DNA of 64,000 nt from Amycolatopsis mongoliensis (GTDB lineage: Bacteria > Actinomycetota > Actinomycetes > Mycobacteriales > Pseudonocardiaceae), in assembly GCF_030285665.1 (NCBI RefSeq), contig NZ_CP127295.1, positions 5,642,001 to 5,706,000 of the forward strand. The letters run 5' to 3'. Within the stretch, counting starts at the first letter, position 1. Every line of letters begins with the position of its first letter. This document shows positions 57,255-64,000 of this stretch, one piece after another. The position numbers were made by a program, and so were the translations under genes. The notes below the pieces were generated by a model that did not search any database, had not been told where the DNA came from, and was given only the letters and a program-made list of their open reading frames with translations.

Positions 57255-58450
57255 GCGCCCGCCCGCAGCGGGATGGTCGCGCTCAGCCGCCACCGATCGC
57301 CGTCCGGACCGGCGTCGAGCTCCCCGCGCAGGGCTTCGACGCGCTCGGCGAGCCCGGCCAGCCCGCGCCGCCCGGGCCGCGGGTCCACCCCGGGCAGGGC
57401 GTTGACGACGGCGATCGCCAGGCGCTCGGGCCCGGCCTCGACGCGGACGTCGACCGCGCCCGGGCCGGCGTGGCGCAGCGCGTTGGTCAGGCCCTCCTGG
57501 ACGATCCGGTACCCCTCGCGCGAGACCGCGGCCGGCAGCGCGGCGACGGGTCCGGTGAGGGTCAGCCGGACGTCGAGCCCGGCGTCGCGGGCGCGCACGG
57601 CGAGGACGTCCACCTCGGCCAGCGTGCGCGCCGGCTCCTTCGCCGCGGGTTCTTCGCGCAGCAGGCCGAGGACGTGGTCGAGGTCCTCGAGGGCGCTTCG
57701 AGACGCTTCTTCGATCGTGCCGAGTGCGCGCCGCACCTCGGCAGGATCGGCCTCGACCAGCTCGGCCGCGGCCGCCGCCTGGATGGTCGACGTCGTCAGC
57801 GTGTGCCCGATCGAGTCGTGCAGCTCGCGGGCCAGCCGGTTGCGCTGGGCGAGCACGGCGGCGCGGCGTTCGGCGTGCGCCGCGCGTTCGGCCGCCGACG
57901 GACCCAGCAGCGCGGTCGCGCCGGCCCGGAGGCCGACGGTGGCGGCCGCCGTCAGCGCCAGTGCCGCGACCGCCACCACCAGCCCGAACGGGACCGTCCA
58001 CGCCCCGAGCGGGACGTCGTCCCAGAAGAGGCTGATCCGGTCCTGCCCGCCGGCCAGCCACACCGCGGGCACGAGCAGCCCGAGCCCGAGGAAGGCCAGC
58101 ACGGTGAACAGCACGCCGCCGGCCGCCGTGTGCAGCGCGAGCCACAGCCCGGAACGCAGCCGCGCGGTGGCGTCCGGCCGGTCCTCGGGCGCGGGGACGC
58201 TGGTGCCGAGCAGGGTGTTCGCCAGGCCGATGCCGAGGCGCCGCACCGGCCCCAGCAGGCCCAGCAGCCCCATCAGCACGGCCAGGGCGAGCAGCGCGAT
58301 GAGCGCGCGCACCCGCGAATCGGCTTCGACGGACACCGCCACGGCGAGGGCGAAGGGGGCCACCGGCAGCGCGATGGCGGCCCCGGCGGCCGCGTGGAGC
58401 AGGCTGCGGTAGCTGCCGATCCGGGCCAGGGACAGGAGGAATCCGGGCAT
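57251..58450 (-). CDS. HisKA_3-type sensor histidine kinase
   Basis: The 399-residue product has several membrane helices over residues 1-210 and the HisKA_3 dimerisation helix L-A-R-E-L-H-D-S-I-G-H-T with the phospho-His. An HATPase domain follows (E-G-L-T-N-A-L-R-H-A, G-R-R-G-L-A-G-L). No large extracytoplasmic domain is visible, so it may sense membrane state. ATG 58450 removes an arginine-rich upstream extension. It is the first gene of the pair and divergent from rpe. Confidence 0.92.
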   Translation of the reverse strand: MPGFLLSLARIGSYRSLLHAAAGAAIALPVAPFALAVAVSVEADSRVRALIALLALAVLMGLLGLLGPVRRLGIGLANTLLGTSVPAPEDRPDATARLRSGLWLALHTAAGGVLFTVLAFLGLGLLVPAVWLAGGQDRISLFWDDVPLGAWTVPFGLVVAVAALALTAAATVGLRAGATALLGPSAAERAAHAERRAAVLAQRNRLARELHDSIGHTLTTSTIQAAAAAELVEADPAEVRRALGTIEEASRSALEDLDHVLGLLREEPAAKEPARTLAEVDVLAVRARDAGLDVRLTLTGPVAALPAAVSREGYRIVQEGLTNALRHAGPGAVDVRVEAGPERLAIAVVNALPGVDPRPGRRGLAGLAERVEALRGELDAGPDGDRWRLSATIPLRAGA

Positions 58451-58572
58451 GCGGCGAGCGTAGGACGGCCGGGGTGGCCGTGACCTCCCTCTCCGGAGCC
58501 AGATCCTGGTCACACGCCAGATCCGTCACAACCGGTTAGCGGCCGTTAGCAGCGGCCTCCTACACTCGGGAC

Positions 58573-59259
58573 GTGGCAGACCGACCCCTGATCGCCCCCA
58601 GCATCCTGTCCGCGGACTTCGCCCGGCTCGGCGAGGAGATCGCCGCCGTGGCCGGCGCCGGTGACGCCCGCGCCGACTGGGTGCACGTGGACGTCATGGA
58701 CGCGCACTTCGTGCCCAACCTGACCCTGGGCCTGCCCGTGGTCAAGGCGCTGCTCAAGAGCACCGACGTGCCGATCGACTGCCACCTCATGATCGACGAC
58801 CCGGACCGCTGGGCGATCGGGTACGCCGAGGCCGGCGCCTACAACGTCACCGTGCACGCCGAGGCCGCGAAGGACCCGGTCGCGCTGGCCAAGGACCTGC
58901 GCGCCGCCGGCGCGAAGGCCGGCCTCTCGATCAAGCCGGGCACCGCGCTCGAGCCGTGGCTCGACGCGCTCAAGCACTACGACACGCTGCTGGTGATGTC
59001 GGTCGAGCCGGGCTTCGGCGGGCAGTCGTTCATCGCCGAGGTCCTGGAGAAGGTCCGCACCGCGCGGCGGCTGGTCGACACCGGGCACCTGAAGCTGCTC
59101 GTCGAGATCGACGGCGGGATCAACGCCGAGACGATCGAGCAGGCCGCCGAGGCGGGTGTCGACTGCTTCGTCGCCGGATCCGCCGTCTACGGCGCCGGCG
59201 ATCCGGGCAAGGCGGTCGCCGCGCTGCGCGAGCAGGCGGCCCGCGGCCGGTTCGGCTGA
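58573..59259 (+). CDS. rpe: Ribulose-phosphate 3-epimerase
   Basis: It interconverts ribulose-5-P and xylulose-5-P. The 228-residue TIM barrel shows [24 protein letters not shown] and the late I-D-G-G-I-N, including metal-binding His and Asp. The GTG start follows a short leader. A hairpin follows directly, but riboflavin genes continue downstream; their precursor is ribulose-5-P, so the grouping is metabolically sensible. Confidence 0.96.
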   Translation: MADRPLIAPSILSADFARLGEEIAAVAGAGDARADWVHVDVMDAHFVPNLTLGLPVVKALLKSTDVPIDCHLMIDDPDRWAIGYAEAGAYNVTVHAEAAKDPVALAKDLRAAGAKAGLSIKPGTALEPWLDALKHYDTLLVMSVEPGFGGQSFIAEVLEKVRTARRLVDTGHLKLLVEIDGGINAETIEQAAEAGVDCFVAGSAVYGAGDPGKAVAALREQAARGRFG

Positions 59260-59266
59260 CCCCGCC

Positions 59267-59293
59267 GCGGCACCGGAGAAGCCTCCGTGCCGC
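59267..59293 (+). terminator. Hairpin between rpe and ribE
   Basis: GCGGCAC and GTGCCGC form the base of a stem that continues with GGAG/CTCC over a 4-base loop, with one bulged C. It may attenuate rpe transcription before ribE. It does not resemble the FMN riboswitch. Confidence 0.5.
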
Positions 59294-59338
59294 GTCGGGT
59301 GTTGGATGGGAGAACCGGCTCACAAGGAGGCAGCGGAC

Positions 59339-59967
59339 GTGTTCACCGGCATAGTCGAGGAGATCGGCGAGGTCACCGCGGTCGAGCAGCTGACCAACGC
59401 GGCACGGCTGCGCGTACGCGGCCCGCTGGTCACCAGCGACGCCGGGCACGGCGACTCGATCGCGGTCAGCGGGGTGTGCCTCACGGTCGTCGAGGTGAGC
59501 GGCGGCGAGTTCACCGTCGACGTCGTGAACGAGACGCTGCAGCGGTCGAGCCTGGCCAAGGTCGCGACCGGCGACCGGGTCAACCTGGAACGCGCGACCC
59601 CCGCGGGCGGCCGGCTCGGCGGGCACATCATGCAGGGCCACGTCGACGGGACCGGCGTGTTCCTCTCCCGCGACGAGAACGGCGTCACGACGTTCGCGCT
59701 GCCGGAGCACCTGTCCCGGTACGTGGTCGAGAAGGGGTCGATCGCGGTCGACGGGATCTCCCTGACCGTCGCCGCGGTCACCGGCGACCAGTTCAAGGTG
59801 GCGCTGATCCCGACCACCCTCGAGGCGACCACCCTCGGCGGCCGGGAGGCCGGCGACCTGGTGAACCTCGAGGTCGACGTGGTCGCGAAGTACGTGGAGA
59901 AGCTGGCCGAGGCACACATCCGCGACCAGGTGCACAATCGGGACGGCGGCGGCACGGAGGAGCGGTC

Positions 59968-59971
<4 letters not shown>
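59339..59971 (+). CDS. ribE: Riboflavin synthase, alpha chain
   Basis: It dismutates two 6,7-dimethyl-8-ribityllumazine molecules to riboflavin. The 210-residue product consists of two homologous lumazine-binding barrels, the first starting [10 protein letters not shown] and the second [12 protein letters not shown]. The GTG at 59339 follows AAGGAGG by eight bases. The stop overlaps ribBA by four bases (ATGA). Confidence 0.95.
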
Positions 59972-62251
<2,280 letters not shown>

Positions 62252-62264
62252 CCGGCAGCTCTCA

Positions 62265-62351
62265 AGCGCCCCAATGTGGCGTTGGTAGCGTCCCACGCAC
62301 CGAACGCCACATTGGGTGCGCTGGACGCACCGAACGCCACATTGGGGCGCT
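62265..62351. repeat. Palindrome with a duplicated inner arm, same family as 49,682
   Basis: The outer arms AGCGCCCCAATGTGGCGTT (62265-62283) and its complement (62333-62351) are perfect. The block CGCACCGAACGCCACATTGG occurs twice, at 62296-62315 and 62326-62345. It lies between convergent genes and looks like a copy of the 49,682 element with one arm duplicated. Confidence 0.8.
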
Positions 62352-62361
62352 CGGGCCGGTG

Positions 62362-63141
62362 TCAGAGATCCAGGTCCACCACGATCGGTGCGTGGTCCGA
62401 CGGGCCCTTCCCCTTCCGCGCATTGCGGTCCACATAGGAATCCGTCACCGCGCCGGAAAACGCGGCGTTCCCGTACACGAGATCGATCCGCATCCCCTTG
62501 TTGTTGGGGAAGTTCCCCGCCCGGTAGTCCCAGTACGTGAACGGATGGTCGTACTTCAGCGGCCGCGGGAACACGTCCGACAACCCGAGATCCCGCAGCC
62601 GCGCCAAGGCATCCCGCTCCGGCTTCGTCACGTGGGTCGACTCCGCGAACACCGCGATGTCCCAGACGTCCGCGTCCGTCGGAGCGACGTTGAAATCCCC
62701 CAGCACCGCGAACGGCCCGGACGAAGACAGCTCCGAAGAAACCAGCGACCGCAACGCCTCCAGCCACTCCAGCTTGTACGCGTAGTGCGGGTTGTCCGGC
62801 TCGCGCCCGTTCGGCACGTACACCGACCACACCCGCACGCCCCCACACGTCGCCCCGATCGCGCGCGCCTCCGCGGCCCCGTCGAACCGCGGCTCGCCCG
62901 GCAGCCCGCGCACCACGTCGGACAGCCCCACCCGGGACACGATCCCGACGCCGTTCCAGCGCCCCAGCCCGTACGCGGCGACCTCGTACCCGAGCGCCTC
63001 GACCTCGGCGAACGGGAACTTCTCCGTCGGGCTCTTCAGCTCCTGCAGGCACAGCACGTCCGGCGCGGTCTGCTCCAGGAAGTCCAGCACGCGCGGCAGG
63101 CGGGGGACGATGGAGTTCACGTTCCAGGTGACGATCCGCAT
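62362..63141 (-). CDS. xthA: Exodeoxyribonuclease III (AP endonuclease)
   Basis: The 259-residue member of the EEP family repairs abasic sites. Motifs M-R-I-V-T-W-N-V-N-S, C-L-Q-E-L-K with the metal Glu, V-Y-V-P-N-G, G-D-F-N-V-A-P and the C-terminal S-D-H-A-P-I are all present. ATG 63141 is chosen as the family start; the upstream eight codons are not conserved. The gene converges on the PH-like protein gene. Confidence 0.94.
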   Translation of the reverse strand: MRIVTWNVNSIVPRLPRVLDFLEQTAPDVLCLQELKSPTEKFPFAEVEALGYEVAAYGLGRWNGVGIVSRVGLSDVVRGLPGEPRFDGAAEARAIGATCGGVRVWSVYVPNGREPDNPHYAYKLEWLEALRSLVSSELSSSGPFAVLGDFNVAPTDADVWDIAVFAESTHVTKPERDALARLRDLGLSDVFPRPLKYDHPFTYWDYRAGNFPNNKGMRIDLVYGNAAFSGAVTDSYVDRNARKGKGPSDHAPIVVDLDL

Positions 63142-63214
63142 GCCCGCGAGCATCCCACACCCCACCGACAGGAACGGGACGGCGCCGACGCGCCGCCCCG
63201 TTCGAAGAGAACCC

Positions 63215-63937
63215 TCAGACGCCCGCGGTCGTCCGGATCCAGGACCGGCTCGAAGCCACGCTCGCGTAGTTGTTCGTGCCGCGCGTGTTCGTCCCGCTCT
63301 GGTTCTGGACCGTCGACGCGACGCCGACCTGCACGCCGCCCGACACCTGGGGCCCGCCCGAGTCGCCCTTCCACGCCGACCCGTTGATCCCGACGCTCTG
63401 GATCGCGCGGCCGCCGTAGGCGTCCGTGGACCGGCCGGTGACCTGGACGTTCGCCGTCTTCAGCGCCGACGCCGGCGGGCCGGTCGGGGTCGTGCGGCCC
63501 CAGCCGTAGAGCTGGTTGGTGCTGCCGGTCGACGGGTCCGCGCTGCCCAGCGCGATCGGGCCGGCGCTGGTCGCCGAGGCCAGGTGCAGCAGCGCGATGT
63601 CGCCGTTCGGGGACTCGTACTTGCCGTCGACGGCGATCTCCGTGCCGGAGAACAGCGTGTTGCTGCCGACCTTGACGTGCATGCCCGAGCCGTCCTGGTC
63701 GAGGCAGTGCACCGCCGTCATGACCCAGCGCGCGGCGATCACCGTGCCGGAGCAGTTGAAGCCCTGGAAGTCACGGCCGGGCGTGTTCACGTACACCTGG
63801 GCGCCCCACGAAACGGTGGGGGCGGTGGTGCCGCCGACGATGTTCGGCTGGACGCCGGCGGACGCGACGGCGCCACCCGCGAGGGTCAGCGCGACGGCGG
63901 CCGTGCACGCGGCGCCGAGGGTGCGGAGAGTGCTCAC
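63215..63937 (-). CDS. Secreted trypsin-like (S1A) serine protease
   Basis: The 240-residue product has a signal peptide and short propeptide ending before I-V-G-G-T, the usual activation point. The triad is visible: His in T-A-V-H-C, Asp in G-D-I-A-L-L, and Ser in G-D-S-G-G-P. GTG 63937 follows AAAGGAT. It resembles Streptomyces-type extracellular trypsins. Upstream context is cut by the window end. Confidence 0.92.
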   Translation of the reverse strand: MSTLRTLGAACTAAVALTLAGGAVASAGVQPNIVGGTTAPTVSWGAQVYVNTPGRDFQGFNCSGTVIAARWVMTAVHCLDQDGSGMHVKVGSNTLFSGTEIAVDGKYESPNGDIALLHLASATSAGPIALGSADPSTGSTNQLYGWGRTTPTGPPASALKTANVQVTGRSTDAYGGRAIQSVGINGSAWKGDSGGPQVSGGVQVGVASTVQNQSGTNTRGTNNYASVASSRSWIRTTAGV

Positions 63938-64000
63938 GGTGGTGATCCTTTCGGACGGGGGCCGGATCGGCCGGTCGGAAAGTAACCACCGCGTCACCCG

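Noticed and set aside
59260..59338. FMN riboswitch upstream of ribE
   Set aside because: No AGGGTGAAATTCCC-type conserved core; only a simple hairpin is present.

Overview
The window is very GC-rich, has many GTG starts and dense 4-nt stop/start overlaps. It carries a gene order known from Mycobacterium and other Actinobacteria (pepQ-efp-nusB; bldD; pyrR-pyrB-pyrC-x-carA-carB-pyrF-mihF-gmk-rpoZ-coaBC-metK; priA; fmt-rsmB; rpe; ribE-ribBA-ribH). BldD, an AfsR/SARP-type regulator and many secreted hydrolases point to a filamentous actinomycete. A Pseudonocardiales member such as Amycolatopsis is my inference.

Backbone part 1 (1-20,840): a VOC protein and a propeller-fold lipoprotein, a four-helix membrane protein beside pepQ-efp-nusB, then bldD divergent from the UMP operon. 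A PyrR-type RNA hairpin lies next to the pyrR ribosome binding site and a BldD box lies in front of bldD. The pyrimidine genes run almost without gaps into mihF, gmk, rpoZ and coaBC, followed by metK and an ATPase-dead PriA.

Accessory island (about 20.8-50.8 kb): it sits between priA and fmt. It holds a TetR/membrane protein pair, broken mobile-element cargo (truncated NYN protein, ParB-like and integrase fragments), an intact IS21-family element, an IS481 remnant, and frameshifted DUF4192-like and PP-loop genes. Its most notable locus is 24.3-30.75 kb. An AfsR/SARP-NTPase-TPR regulator is flanked by two secreted peptidoglycan hydrolases, one CHAP and one glucosaminidase-like. Their seven-bladed lectin-like C-terminal propellers are encoded by a 1,090-bp inverted repeat that appears perfect. 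The rest of the island is rich in secreted proteins: an HNH-like protein with a decayed second copy, two related small exported proteins, a tandem two-protease polypeptide, a GH25 lysozyme and a gamma-glutamyltransferase.

Backbone part 2 (50.8-64 kb): fmt-rsmB-flavoprotein, a serine hydrolase, a PhoA-type phosphatase, a NarL-type two-component pair, rpe, the riboflavin genes ribE-ribBA-ribH (no ribD), a PH-like membrane protein, xthA and a secreted trypsin-like protease.

Long near-perfect palindromes occur in several intergenic gaps (18.65, 20.95, 49.7, 55.0, 62.3 kb) and form at least two related sequence families. They are probably terminators or REP-like elements. No tRNA, rRNA or CRISPR array was found.
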